The notes under the pieces were generated by a model, which had not been told where the DNA came from, made no database searches, and saw nothing but the letters and a program-made list of their open reading frames with translations. Made by a program: the position numbers and the translations under genes. Positions 6,390 through 14,441 of a DNA stretch of 35,193 nucleotides are shown here, in pieces (position 1 is the stretch's first letter; each line of letters starts with the position of its first letter). Origin of the DNA: an uncultured Oscillospiraceae bacterium (GTDB taxonomy: Bacteria > Bacillota > Clostridia > Oscillospirales > Oscillospiraceae); contig CAJTSQ010000025.1 of the NCBI GenBank assembly GCA_910578735.1, positions 1-35,193 on the forward strand, given 5' to 3'.

Positions 6390-8060
6390 ATGAAAACCGG
6401 CAGATTCACACTGGCGTTTGCCTACCTGCGGCTGTCCAACGAGGAGGCTCAGGGCGGGGAATCGTCCAGTATCACCAATCAGCGCATGATCGTTGAGAAC
6501 TATTGCAGGCAAAACGGCATTACTCTCGTCCGGGAATTTGTGGACGACGGCTACTCCGGCGGCAACTTCAACCGCCCCGGCTTCAAGGAGATGCTGAAGC
6601 AGCTGGAGCAGGGCAAGGCCAATCTGGTCATCACCAAGGACCTGTCACGTCTGGGACGCGATATGCGGGAGGCCAGCTACTACGCCGAGCAGTTCTTTCC
6701 GGAGCACGGCATCCAGTTCCTCGCCATCGCGGACAACTTCGACACGGAGCACGACAACATTATGGCCCCGTTCCTCTTTGCCATGAACGAGGTCTACCTT
6801 CGGGACGGCTCCCGCAAGGTCAAGGATGTGCTGAGAAGCAAGCGAGAGAGCGGCCAGTACTGCGCCTGTTCGCCCTACGGCTACCGCAAGGACCGGGAGA
6901 ACCGGCACCGCCTGACCCCCGATGAGGCCACCGCCCCGGTGGTGGAGCGCATCTTCCAGCGGGCGGCGGCGGGGGACTCTTCCCGGAAGATCGCCCTGGA
7001 CCTAAACGCCGACGGGGTGATCCCGCCGCTGAAATACCGGGTGCTGTACCGGGACGAGTTCAGTGAGGAAGGTGCGTCCCATGCTTCAGACACCTGGAAC
7101 TACACCACAGTCAAGCGGATTTTGAAAAACCCGGTGTATCTGGGCCACACCTTGCTGGGCAAGAGCAAGAAGGTTAGCGTCAAGTCCAAGAAGAAAGTGG
7201 CGGTTCCCCGGGACAGCTGGGCGGTGACCGAGGACACCCACCCGCCGCTGGTGGACGAGGCGCTGTTCCAGAGGGCCCAGGAGAACCTGGGCCAGGGCAG
7301 CCGGGACTACCGGGCCTACGACCATGTACGAAAGAGCATCTTCGGCGGTGTGGCGGTGTGCGCCAAATGCGGACACGCCCTGTGCTCCTGCGGCACGGTG
7401 TACAAAGGGGAGCGGGAAAAGTACTGGTATCTCTCCTGCACCCACCAGCGGCAGGACATCGCCAACCCCTGCCAGGGGGTGCGCATCCGCTATGCCGACT
7501 TGTTGGAACTGGTGCGGCAGGACCTGAACAGTCTGCTGGCTCTCAGCGATGAGGACGTGGAGGCGCTGGTTCAGGAGGCGGTCAGGCGGATGGGCAGCGA
7601 AGAGAACCTCAAGACCCGGCAGAGGAAAAAGGAGCGGGCGGAGGCGCGGCTTGCTACCATCGACAAGATCGTTACCAAGCTGTACACCGACAACGCGATG
7701 GGTAAGCTGGACGACGACCGGCTGGAGCGTATGGTATGTGACCTAGAGAAGGAGTCCGCCGGGCTGAAAGCCGCGCTGGAGGAGCTGAGCGCCCCCGATG
7801 CCGTCCAGGAAGCGGTGGACAATTACACCCGCTTTTTTGAGCTGGCCAAGCAGTACACCCACCTGGAGCAGCTGGACCGGGATACCCTGCTGACCTTTGT
7901 GGAGCGCATTGAGATCGGTCCCAAGGTGTACGAAAACGGCGGACACAAGGTCCCCGCCCGGGCCAACCAGCCCTACCGGCAGAGTGTGCGGATTTTCTAC
8001 AAATTTATCGGAGAATTGGCCGAAAACGGCGAGAAAAATTCTACCGAGAAGCCCGCTTAA
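6390..8060 (+). CDS. Large serine recombinase (TnpX/TndX class)
   Basis: 556 aa from ATG 6390 behind GGAGGAGG. The N-terminal resolvase domain is intact: AYLRLSNEEA with the nucleophile Ser16, the loop SSITNQRMIVENYC, DDGYSGGNFNRPGF and TKDLSRLGRD. A recombinase domain follows (~160-300: SPYGYRKD, WNYTTVKRILKNPVYLG). A Cys4-type zinc ribbon (~325-360, VCAKCGHAL and LSCTHQ...NPCQ) and a long coiled coil (~385-470) complete the family architecture. These enzymes excise and integrate transposons without a long target duplication, cutting at a central dinucleotide. It ends 21 bp before the resumed frame of a SASP gene, so that gene is its likely target. This is the only apparently intact recombinase of the element. 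Confidence 0.93.
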   Translation: MKTGRFTLAFAYLRLSNEEAQGGESSSITNQRMIVENYCRQNGITLVREFVDDGYSGGNFNRPGFKEMLKQLEQGKANLVITKDLSRLGRDMREASYYAEQFFPEHGIQFLAIADNFDTEHDNIMAPFLFAMNEVYLRDGSRKVKDVLRSKRESGQYCACSPYGYRKDRENRHRLTPDEATAPVVERIFQRAAAGDSSRKIALDLNADGVIPPLKYRVLYRDEFSEEGASHASDTWNYTTVKRILKNPVYLGHTLLGKSKKVSVKSKKKVAVPRDSWAVTEDTHPPLVDEALFQRAQENLGQGSRDYRAYDHVRKSIFGGVAVCAKCGHALCSCGTVYKGEREKYWYLSCTHQRQDIANPCQGVRIRYADLLELVRQDLNSLLALSDEDVEALVQEAVRRMGSEENLKTRQRKKERAEARLATIDKIVTKLYTDNAMGKLDDDRLERMVCDLEKESAGLKAALEELSAPDAVQEAVDNYTRFFELAKQYTHLEQLDRDTLLTFVERIEIGPKVYENGGHKVPARANQPYRQSVRIFYKFIGELAENGEKNSTEKPA

Positions 8061-8081
8061 GATGGAGGGGGCACACCAAGG

Positions 8082-8201
8082 GAGGTGGGCGTCAACCTGA
8101 AGCAGGGCTACAACGGCGATCTGACCAGCAAGCAGGCCGGCTCCGTGGGCGGCCAGATGGTCAAGAAGATGATCGAGTCCTACGAGAACGGCCTGAAGTA
8201 A
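8082..8201 (+). pseudogene. Alpha/beta-type small acid-soluble spore protein, 3' part
   Basis: The frame EVGVNLKQGYNGDLTSKQAG, then SVGGQMVKKMIESYENGLK and TAA 8199-8201, is the classic C-terminal two-thirds of an alpha/beta SASP, the DNA-coating protein of dormant spores. The GPR protease region lies around the EVGV boundary in this family. No start codon or N-terminal helix is present; the preceding DNA is the end of the serine recombinase element. The 5' part was not found anywhere in the window. The most likely reading is element insertion into the gene, with the other half at the unseen left end. A terminator follows. Confidence 0.85.
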
Positions 8202-8227
8202 CCGGCCCTTTTTCGTTTGGAACCACG

Positions 8228-8269
8228 AGCTGGCCCCCCGGCTGCTGCCGGGGGGCCAGCTTGTCTTTT
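8228..8269. terminator. Very strong bidirectional terminator
   Basis: AGCTGGCCCCCCGGC (8228-8242) and GCCGGGGGGCCAGCT (8247-8261) form a perfect 15-bp stem with a 4-nt loop, then TGTCTTTT. It separates the SASP fragment from the convergent 137-aa gene. Confidence 0.9.
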
Positions 8270-8682
8270 CAGTCCTCGATATCAACTAAAATATGATCCG
8301 TGCCATGCTCCTCAAACTCGGCGATATAGGCGTCAATGCGGCTGGTGAGCTCGGCATAATTGCTCTCGTCAATGGGCGCGTCGTCCATATCCCGGCGGGC
8401 CAGGTCTTCGGCCAGAATCTCGAAGAACACATTGTTCTCATACTCCACAATGGCTTCGTGGATGCCGCCCTCTACAAAGGCCCGGGAGGGAATCACTTCA
8501 CCTTGGTACAGCTCTGCCAGCTGGGGCATACCCTCCAGGGCGGCCCGCCCAAAGAGCAGGCTCTCCACCTCGTCATAGTCGGAAAAGCGCTGATCCCCCC
8601 GGGTAGAGTTTAAAATCCAATTTCCAATATAAACCAGGTCCAGCAGCCGTCGAAACTGCTTTTTGTTCAATTCCAAATTCAT
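8269..8682 (-). CDS. Conserved hypothetical protein, 137 aa, acidic
   Basis: Not recognised by family name. It starts MNLELNKKQFRRLLDLVYIG and is acidic and helix-rich, with a C-terminal segment ending EFEEHGTDHILVDIED. No signal peptide, membrane segment or metal motif is present. It has its own consensus promoter and a ~90-nt leader with two GC-rich hairpins (around 8708-8745, including GGAACGGCC/GGCCGTTCC). It is transcribed alone against the mobile element, and base composition matches the core genome. Confidence 0.8.
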   Translation of the reverse strand: MNLELNKKQFRRLLDLVYIGNWILNSTRGDQRFSDYDEVESLLFGRAALEGMPQLAELYQGEVIPSRAFVEGGIHEAIVEYENNVFFEILAEDLARRDMDDAPIDESNYAELTSRIDAYIAEFEEHGTDHILVDIED

Positions 8683-8769
8683 CGGGGGGTCCCCCTCTCC
8701 AGGATGTCCGCCGTGCGGCGGCTGGAACGGCCACAGGCCGTTCCTCCAAATAGAATGGTTCCATATAGC

Positions 8770-8797
8770 ATTATAGCGCCCATTTCCAATTTGTCAA
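8770..8797 (-). promoter_or_regulatory. Near-consensus promoter of the 137-aa gene
   Basis: Minus-strand TTGACA (8797-8792) and TATAAT (8775-8770), 16-bp spacer. Confidence 0.8.
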
Positions 8798-8860
8798 ATG
8801 GAGAAACACGGCAATTTTACTTGTCTTTTGCCAAAAAAAAGCATACAATAGACAATAGGC

Positions 8861-8889
8861 TTTACAGATGGGACGAAACTGTGTATAAT
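8861..8889 (+). promoter_or_regulatory. Promoter of the DUF1934 gene
   Basis: TTTACA (8861-8866) and TATAAT (8884-8889), 17-bp spacer, 63 bp before the start codon. It is divergent from the promoter at 8770-8797. Confidence 0.8.
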
Positions 8890-8952
8890 AACGCGGACAT
8901 ATCCCCGTTCGTCTCCGAACGGACCGTCAAAACACAGAAATTGGAGGTCCCT

Positions 8953-9402
8953 ATGGAAAAGGATGTGGTTATCTCCATTAAGGGGATGCAGAAGTATGAG
9001 GGTATGGCCCCGGACGTCAGCGAGCTGGTTACAAAGGGCCGCCTGATCCGGGAGGGAGGCAGCTACACCCTCTCCTATCAAGAGAGCAAGCTCACTGGCC
9101 TGGAGGGCACCCTGACTACCATTCAGGTGGAGGGCGACCAGGTCACCTTGATGCGGGTGGGGGAATTTAACTCTCAGCTGGTGTTTCAGGAGGGCCGCCG
9201 CCATCTCTCCATGTACAATACACCTTATGGCGCAATGTCCATCGGTGTGAATACCCGCCATCTGCTGACCGAGCTCAACGACCAGGGGGGCGCGATCGAG
9301 GTGGACTACGCCATCGAGGTGGACCACGCCCTGGCTGGCCGCAGTGTCTTCCGCATCAGCGTGAAGGAGGCCGGAGAGGGCCGGGAGAACTTAAAGTCAT
9401 AG
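8953..9402 (+). CDS. DUF1934 (YwiB-like) calycin-fold protein
   Basis: 149 aa from ATG 8953, which follows TTGGAGGTCCCT; the frame is open upstream to 8704, but that part covers the promoter. The protein starts with beta strands (DVVISIKGMQKY), a small central block YTLSYQESKLTGLEGTLTTI, then LVFQEGRRHLSMYNTPYG and a final strand IEVDYAIEVD. This matches the DUF1934/YwiB beta-barrel family often encoded directly upstream of argS in Firmicutes. The function is unknown. It probably forms a transcription unit with argS, interrupted by a palindromic repeat. Confidence 0.85.
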   Translation: MEKDVVISIKGMQKYEGMAPDVSELVTKGRLIREGGSYTLSYQESKLTGLEGTLTTIQVEGDQVTLMRVGEFNSQLVFQEGRRHLSMYNTPYGAMSIGVNTRHLLTELNDQGGAIEVDYAIEVDHALAGRSVFRISVKEAGEGRENLKS

Positions 9403-9410
9403 TTGAAAAT

Positions 9411-9479
9411 TGTAGGGGCGGCCTGCGGCCGCCCGCCGTATCCGTATTTTCACAGGCGGCCACAGGCCGTGCCCCTGCA
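9411..9479. repeat. REP-like palindromic repeat
   Basis: TGTAGGGGCGGCCTG at the left and CAGGCCGTGCCCCTGCA at the right are inverted copies enclosing GC-rich palindromes. The TGTAGGGGCGG...CCCCTGCA style is common as dispersed intergenic repeats in Oscillospiraceae genomes. It lies between DUF1934 and argS. Confidence 0.55.
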
Positions 9480-9511
9480 CATATTTAAGATACAGAACGA
9501 GGTGCGAACAA

Positions 9512-11263
9512 ATGACAAACATGATCCAAGCCGCCAAGAACCAGGTGGCTGCCCTGACCCAGGCGGCCTATGAGAGGGCCGCCGCCGCGGGGGCCCTGCC
9601 CGCCGGGGCAGCAGTAAAGGCCACCATTGAAATTCCCAAGGACACCGCCCACGGGGACTACGCCTCCTCCTTCGCCATGGCGGGGGCTAAGGCGCTGCAC
9701 ATGGCCCCCCGGCAGATCGCCCAGGCCATCGTGGACAACCTGGAGCTGGAGGGCAGTTATTTCAATAAGGCAGAGATCGCCGGCCCCGGCTTCCTCAATT
9801 TCACCTTGGGTCCCAAGTGGTATGGCGAGGTACTGTCCGCCGTGGAGGCCGAGGGCCCCGATTACGGCTCCAGCGACGAGGGCGCGGGCCGGAAGGTGAT
9901 GGTGGAGTTTGTCTCCGCCAACCCCACCGGTCCCATGCACATGGGCAACGCCCGGGGCGGCGTGCTGGGGGACACCCTGGCCAATGTCCTGGCCCGGGAC
10001 GGCTGGAACGTGTGGAAGGAGTTCTACGTCAACGACGCGGGCAACCAGATCAACAAGTTCGCCCGGTCCATTCTGGCGCGGTATAAGCAGCTCATTCTGG
10101 GGGAGGACGGCTACCCATTCCCCGAGGACGGCTACCACGGGGAGGACATCAAAGAGCTGGCCCAGGCCTATTATGACGAGTACGGCGATGCCGGTCTCAA
10201 CGAGCCGGAGAGCGACGAGCTGTTCGCCATGGCCCAGTTCGGCCTGGAGCGGAACATCCCCAAGATGAAGGAGGACCTGAAAAAGTACGGCATCGAGTAC
10301 GACCAGTGGTACATGGAGTCCTGGCTGCACGACCGGGGCTTCGTGGCCGAGACGGCGCAGCTGCTCGCCGACAAGGGCTGGACCTACGAGAAGGACGGCG
10401 CCCTGTGGCTGAATACCACCGAGCTGCTGAAAAAGAAGTACCTGGCCGAGGGCAAAACCCAGGAGCAGGTGGACAAGCTGGACCTGAAGGACGATGTCCT
10501 CCGCCGGGCCAACGGCTTTTATACCTACTTCGCCGCCGACATCGCCTACCACCGCAACAAGCTGGAGGAGCGGAAGTTCGACCTGGTCATTAACATCTGG
10601 GGGGCGGACCACCACGGCCATGTAGCCCGCCTCCAGGCGGCCCTGGACGGCCTGGGCCTGGACGGCTCCCACCGGCTGGTGATTGTCCTGATGCAGCTGG
10701 TCAACCTGCTCCAGGACGGCAAGCCGGTGCGCATGTCCAAGCGGACGGGCAAGGCCATCGCCCTTCACGACCTGCTGGATGAGATTTCGGTGGACGCCGC
10801 CCGGTACTACTTCAACAACCGGACCCCCTCCAGCCCCCTGGACTTCGACCTGGACCTGGCTGTCCGGCAGGACAGCGAGAACCCGGTGTACTACGTCCAG
10901 TACGCCCACGCCCGCATCTGTTCCCTGATTGCCCGGCTGGCCGAGGAGGAGGGGGCGGCTGTCCCCGCCGCTGCGGTTGTGGATGCCGCTGTGCTGGCCT
11001 CCACTGAGGAGCTGGCCCTGGTAAAATCCCTGGCCCAGTACCCTGAGGAGCTCCACCTGGCCGCCCGGGACTACGACCCCAGCCGCATCAACCGCTACCT
11101 CACCGCCCTGGCCGGGGACTTTCACCGCTTCTACAACGCCTGCCGCCTGAAGGGAGAGGCGGAAGCGGTTCTGTCCGCCCGGCTCAAGCTGGCCGACACT
11201 GTCCGGTCCGTCCTGGCCAACGGCCTGAGCCTGCTGGGGGTCACCGCGCCGGAGAAGATGTAA
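9512..11263 (+). CDS. argS: Arginyl-tRNA synthetase
   Basis: 583 aa, within the usual range. It charges tRNA-Arg with arginine in the cytoplasm (class Ia). The N-terminal ArgRS additional domain (~1-115) is followed by the HIGH-type signature in ANPTGPMHMGNARGG (~133-147), the Rossmann catalytic core (INIWGADHHGHVARLQAALD), the KMSKS-like VRMSKRTGKAIAL (~406) and the C-terminal anticodon-binding DALR domain (YVQYAHARICSLI to the end). Start ATG 9512 follows GAGGTG. It lies downstream of DUF1934 and is followed by a terminator. Confidence 0.97.
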   Translation: MTNMIQAAKNQVAALTQAAYERAAAAGALPAGAAVKATIEIPKDTAHGDYASSFAMAGAKALHMAPRQIAQAIVDNLELEGSYFNKAEIAGPGFLNFTLGPKWYGEVLSAVEAEGPDYGSSDEGAGRKVMVEFVSANPTGPMHMGNARGGVLGDTLANVLARDGWNVWKEFYVNDAGNQINKFARSILARYKQLILGEDGYPFPEDGYHGEDIKELAQAYYDEYGDAGLNEPESDELFAMAQFGLERNIPKMKEDLKKYGIEYDQWYMESWLHDRGFVAETAQLLADKGWTYEKDGALWLNTTELLKKKYLAEGKTQEQVDKLDLKDDVLRRANGFYTYFAADIAYHRNKLEERKFDLVINIWGADHHGHVARLQAALDGLGLDGSHRLVIVLMQLVNLLQDGKPVRMSKRTGKAIALHDLLDEISVDAARYYFNNRTPSSPLDFDLDLAVRQDSENPVYYVQYAHARICSLIARLAEEEGAAVPAAAVVDAAVLASTEELALVKSLAQYPEELHLAARDYDPSRINRYLTALAGDFHRFYNACRLKGEAEAVLSARLKLADTVRSVLANGLSLLGVTAPEKM

Positions 11264-11270
11264 TATGCAG

Positions 11271-11300
11271 GGGGCGGGCACTGTCCCGCCCCGCCGTTTT
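11271..11300 (+). terminator. Terminator of argS
   Basis: GGGGCGGG (11271-11278) pairs with CCCGCCCC (11285-11292), followed by GCCGTTTT. Confidence 0.7.
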
Positions 11301-11359
11301 GGAGATAAAATCAGAAAGCGGGGCAGCACGGAGGCCGCCCCCGACAGGATGTGACCGGT

Positions 11360-11983
11360 ATGAAGCCTGAACAGCTGGAAGTCCTTCTCCGCACCCGCGC
11401 CCCCGGGCTGATGGACGCCCGCCGCGCCTATGCGGTGCTGGTGCCCCTGGTGGAGCGGGAGGGGGAGCTGTGCCTGCTCTACGAGGTGCGGGCCCGGACG
11501 CTGCGCCGTCAGCCGGGGGAGGTCTGCTTCCCCGGGGGGCTGATGGAGCCGGGCGAGACCCCGGAGGAGTGCGCCCTGCGGGAGACCTGGGAGGAGCTGG
11601 GTATTCCGCCGGAACAGATAAAACTGCTGGGCCGGCTGGACTTCATTGCCCACCGGGCCAATTTCCTGATGCAGCCCGTGCTGGGGCTGGTGGACAGCGG
11701 GGCCTTGGAGGGGATGGTCCCCAGCCCGGCAGAGGTTGACGAGGTCTTTTTCGTCCCCCTGTCCCATCTGCTGGAGACGGAGCCCATCGAGTACGAGTAC
11801 GAGCTGATTCCCACCCCGGCGGAAAATTTCCCCTATGAGGTCATCGGTATCCCCCGAGACTACCGGTGGCAGCACGGATGGGAGAACGTCCCTGTCTACC
11901 CCTGGCAGGGGCGGGCTATCTGGGGCCTCACCGGGCGGATCACCCGCCACCTGATTCAAGTGATAAAAACCGCCCTTGACTGA
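11360..11983 (+). CDS. NUDIX hydrolase, probable CoA pyrophosphatase
   Basis: 207 aa from ATG 11360 (AGGA 10 bp upstream; a GTG at 11351 is too close to it). The NUDIX box is complete at residues ~60-82: G-x5-E (GLMEPGE), x7, then RETWEELGI. Just before it, LRRQPGEVCFPGG matches the CoA-diphosphatase extension (LRxHxGQxxFPGG). Enzymes of this subfamily cut CoA or acyl-CoA to 4'-phosphopantetheine and 3',5'-ADP. The C-terminus WGLTGRIT is also typical. Substrate assignment is by motif only. Its stop codon lies inside a terminator shared with sigF. Confidence 0.88.
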   Translation: MKPEQLEVLLRTRAPGLMDARRAYAVLVPLVEREGELCLLYEVRARTLRRQPGEVCFPGGLMEPGETPEECALRETWEELGIPPEQIKLLGRLDFIAHRANFLMQPVLGLVDSGALEGMVPSPAEVDEVFFVPLSHLLETEPIEYEYELIPTPAENFPYEVIGIPRDYRWQHGWENVPVYPWQGRAIWGLTGRITRHLIQVIKTALD

Positions 11984-11998
11984 GCAAGGGCGGTTTTT
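11965..11998. terminator. Bidirectional terminator between NUDIX gene and sigF
   Basis: AAAAACCGCCCTTG (11965-11978) and CAAGGGCGGTTTTT (11985-11998), perfect 14-bp stem with T-runs on both strands. It overlaps the 3' ends of both convergent genes. Confidence 0.9.
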
Positions 11999-12710
11999 AT
12001 GTCAGCTCCTGGCGCAGACGCTCCAGGGCCCGGCGCTCCAGGCGGGAGACCTGGACCTGGGATACCCCCAGGACACGGGCGGTATTCATCTGGGTCATCC
12101 CCCGGTAGTAGCGCAGAAGAAGCACCTGCTGTTCCCGCTCCGGCAGAGCGGCGATGGCCGCCCGGAGGGTGATCCGTTCCACAAGCCCCTCCTCCTCGCT
12201 GCCCGCGGTGAGCATCCCCTCCAGGGTCAGCCCGTCCGCCCCCGTCTCCGCCTGGAGGGAGACGACAGGATCAATGGCCGTCTCGGCGGAGGCGATATCC
12301 TCGGGGGAAAGGCCGGTTTCCTCCGCCAGCTCAGACAGGGTGGGCTCCCGGCCCAGCAGGGCGGACAGCCGGCCCCGGGCGGCCCGAACTCCGGAGCCCC
12401 GCTCCTTCAGTCCCCGGCTCACCTTCACCGGGCCGTCGTCCCGGAGAAAGCGGCGGATCTCCCCGGCGATCTTGGGCACGGCGTAGGTGGAGAACTGGGT
12501 GCCGAACTCCGGGTCGAAGCCCTGGACCGCCTTGAGAAAGCCCAGGCAGCCCAGCTGATACAGGTCGTCGGGCTCCACCCCCCGGCCGTAGTACCGGCGG
12601 ACCACGCTCCAGATCAGGCCGTTGTTTTCCAGCAGGACCTGCTCACAGGCGGCGGAGTCCCCCTCCCGGGCGGCCTGGAGCAGGGCGGGGCCGGTCAGGG
12701 GGGCGCTCAT
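11997..12710 (-). CDS. sigF: Forespore RNA polymerase sigma factor SigF
   Basis: 237 aa, slightly shorter than Bacillus SigF. Region 2 (DLYQLGCLGFLKAVQGFDPE, GTQFSTYAVPKIAGEIRRFL), region 3 (REPTLSELAEETGLSPEDIA) and region 4 with its HTH (LPEREQQVLLLRYYRGMTQM, ARVLGVSQVQVSRLERRALE) are intact. It directs early forespore transcription during sporulation and is held inactive by SpoIIAB. The start codon overlaps the spoIIAB stop (ATGA), so the two are translationally coupled. Third gene of the spoIIA operon. Confidence 0.96.
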   Translation of the reverse strand: MSAPLTGPALLQAAREGDSAACEQVLLENNGLIWSVVRRYYGRGVEPDDLYQLGCLGFLKAVQGFDPEFGTQFSTYAVPKIAGEIRRFLRDDGPVKVSRGLKERGSGVRAARGRLSALLGREPTLSELAEETGLSPEDIASAETAIDPVVSLQAETGADGLTLEGMLTAGSEEEGLVERITLRAAIAALPEREQQVLLLRYYRGMTQMNTARVLGVSQVQVSRLERRALERLRQELT

Positions 12711-13144
12711 GGATCCGCCCGGCAGGCGATCTTCCGCACCATGGTGACCGTGGTGCCCCTGCCTGGGACCGAGCGGACTTTTACCGTGTCCATAAAGCTC
12801 TCCATGATGGTAAAGCCCATACCGGAGCGATCCTCGCTGCCCGTGGTGAACAGGGGGGTCCGGGCCTGAGCCACGTCGGCGATTCCCACCCCCCAGTCCT
12901 TCACTGAGATCTCCAGCAGGCGGCCCTCCTTCAGGCGCAGCTTCAGCACGATCCGGCCCAGAGTGTCCGGGTAGGCGTGGACGATGGCGTTGGTCACCGC
13001 CTCGCTGATGGCGGTTTTGATGTCGTTGATTTCCTCCAGCGTGGGATCCAGCTGGGCGGCGAAGCAGGCTGCCGCCGTCCGGGCAAAGCCCTCGTTGGCG
13101 GAGCGGCTGGGGAACTCCAGGGTAACTTGGTTTTCAATTTTCAT
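12707..13144 (-). CDS. spoIIAB: Anti-sigma F factor / serine kinase SpoIIAB
   Basis: 145 aa from ATG 13144, chosen because AAGGAGG stands 8 bp upstream and the product then begins MKIENQVTLEFPSRS, like other SpoIIAB proteins; an upstream in-frame ATG at 13165 overlaps spoIIAA. GHKL ATPase motifs are present: EAVTNAIVHAYP (N box), KDWGVGIADV (G1) and GMGFTIMESFMD (G2). It binds and inhibits SigF and phosphorylates SpoIIAA. Middle gene of the operon. Confidence 0.96.
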   Translation of the reverse strand: MKIENQVTLEFPSRSANEGFARTAAACFAAQLDPTLEEINDIKTAISEAVTNAIVHAYPDTLGRIVLKLRLKEGRLLEISVKDWGVGIADVAQARTPLFTTGSEDRSGMGFTIMESFMDTVKVRSVPGRGTTVTMVRKIACRADP

Positions 13145-13157
13145 ATGTAGCGCCTCC

Positions 13158-13463
13158 TTATTCAAACCGGATCAGCCGCTCCAGCCCGGCGGCCCGGAAT
13201 ACCCTGCCGGCCTGATCCGGCGTGCGCACCACCCGCATGGAGCCCCGCACCTGGCCCATCCGCCGGCGGGCCCGGAGGAGGACCGCTATCCCGGAGCTGT
13301 CGGTGAAGGTCAGCCCGCTCAGGTCCAGGGTGAGCTCCCTGGGCTGTGCCTGGTCGATGCGGCGGTCCAGCTCCTCCATCACCGCGCGGGCACCGTGGTG
13401 GTCCAGCTCCCCCGTCACCAGCGCTGTCAGGCAGCGCTTATCTTCTTTACAGGTCACCGGCAT
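13158..13463 (-). CDS. spoIIAA: Anti-anti-sigma factor SpoIIAA
   Basis: 101 aa from ATG 13463, with GGGAG 8 bp upstream; the frame is open to 13550 but without support. A STAS domain is clear: TALVTGELDHHGARAVMEEL, ELTLDLSGLTFTDSSGIAVL. The DSSG loop (56-58) carries the serine that SpoIIAB phosphorylates and SpoIIE dephosphorylates. The unphosphorylated form releases SigF. First gene of the spoIIA operon. A sigma-H-type promoter would be expected upstream (13470-13600), but I could not identify one convincingly. Confidence 0.95.
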   Translation of the reverse strand: MPVTCKEDKRCLTALVTGELDHHGARAVMEELDRRIDQAQPRELTLDLSGLTFTDSSGIAVLLRARRRMGQVRGSMRVVRTPDQAGRVFRAAGLERLIRFE

Positions 13464-13588
13464 GGGACCCGCTCCCTTCCTTAGATACCAAAGGCATCCA
13501 TTATTTTCCATTCCATTATAGGACAAGCCCCCTGTCGGATTCGCGGGCATTTTGTCCCCGCGTTCACAAAAGGTTTTAAATTTCTACC

Positions 13589-13617
13589 TTGATTTTTTCC
13601 AAAATCCGCTGTATGGT
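13589..13617 (+). promoter_or_regulatory. Possible promoter of the TauE/SafE gene
   Basis: TTGATT (13589-13594) and TATGGT (13612-13617), 17-bp spacer, ~40 bp before the GTG start. Confidence 0.45.
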
Positions 13618-13655
13618 ACGGTAATCACCGAAGTCTGAGAGAGGAAGGGACCGTT

Positions 13656-14441
13656 GTGACCGCATTGATTACACTGATTGTCTGTTTCTTTGCCGGGATG
13701 GGGGCCGGCCTGGGCACCGGCTTTGCCGGAATGAGCGCTGCCGCCGTCATCACCCCCATGCTGGTAGGCCTGCTGGGGGTGGAGGCATATCAGGCCATCG
13801 GCATCGCGCTGGCCTCCGATGTGCTGGCCAGCGCCATATCCGCCTGGACCTACCACAAGAACAAAAACCTGGACATTAAAAATGGTCTGGTGATGATGGG
13901 GTCGGTGCTGGTCCTTACCCTGGTGGGCAGCTGGGTGTCCAGCCTGGTGCCCAACCGGACCATGGGAGGCTTCTCCACCTGGATGCTCCTGCTGCTGGGG
14001 ATCAAGTTCCTGGTCAAGCCCGTGATGACCACCAAGGAGAGCATGGCGGCTGTCGATCCCAAAAAGCGGCTGGTCCAGTCGCTGCTGGGGGGCGCGATGA
14101 TCGGTTTTATCTGCGGCTTTATCGGGGCCGGAGGCGGGATGATGATGCTCTTTATCCTCACCGGTGTCCTGGGGTATGAGCTGAAGACCGCCGTAGGGAC
14201 CAGCGTGTTTATCATGACCTTTACCGCCGCCACGGGGGCGCTGTCCCACTTTGCCATCGGCGGTCCGCCTGACCCGCTGCTGCTGGTACTCTGTGTGGCT
14301 TTCACCCTCCTGTGGGCCCGGTTGGCAGCCCGCTTCGCCAACCGGGCTGCCCCTGAGGTCCTCAACCGGGCCATGGGCGGTGTCCTGACCGTTTTAGGAG
14401 CCATCCTTGTACTCATGAGAGCCCTGGGCATCAGCGGGTAA
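13656..14441 (+). CDS. TauE/SafE (TSUP) family membrane transporter
   Basis: 261 aa with a GTG start at 13656 behind GGAAGGGA. About eight hydrophobic segments are seen, in two similar halves. The repeated glycine-rich motifs GMGAGLGTGFAGMSAAAVIT (~14-33) and GFICGFIGAGGGMMMLFIL (~150-170) are the diagnostic TSUP signature. Family members export or import organosulfur compounds or small carboxylates; the substrate is unknown here. It overlaps the convergent cca remnant by 11 bp at the 3' end and has no obvious partner gene. Confidence 0.88.
   Translation: MTALITLIVCFFAGMGAGLGTGFAGMSAAAVITPMLVGLLGVEAYQAIGIALASDVLASAISAWTYHKNKNLDIKNGLVMMGSVLVLTLVGSWVSSLVPNRTMGGFSTWMLLLLGIKFLVKPVMTTKESMAAVDPKKRLVQSLLGGAMIGFICGFIGAGGGMMMLFILTGVLGYELKTAVGTSVFIMTFTAATGALSHFAIGGPPDPLLLVLCVAFTLLWARLAARFANRAAPEVLNRAMGGVLTVLGAILVLMRALGISG

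Noticed and set aside
9485..11959. 824-aa open frame on the minus strand
   Set aside because: It is antisense to argS and the NUDIX gene, both of which have full family motifs. The Gly/Gln/Val-rich composition is typical of a GC-rich shadow frame.
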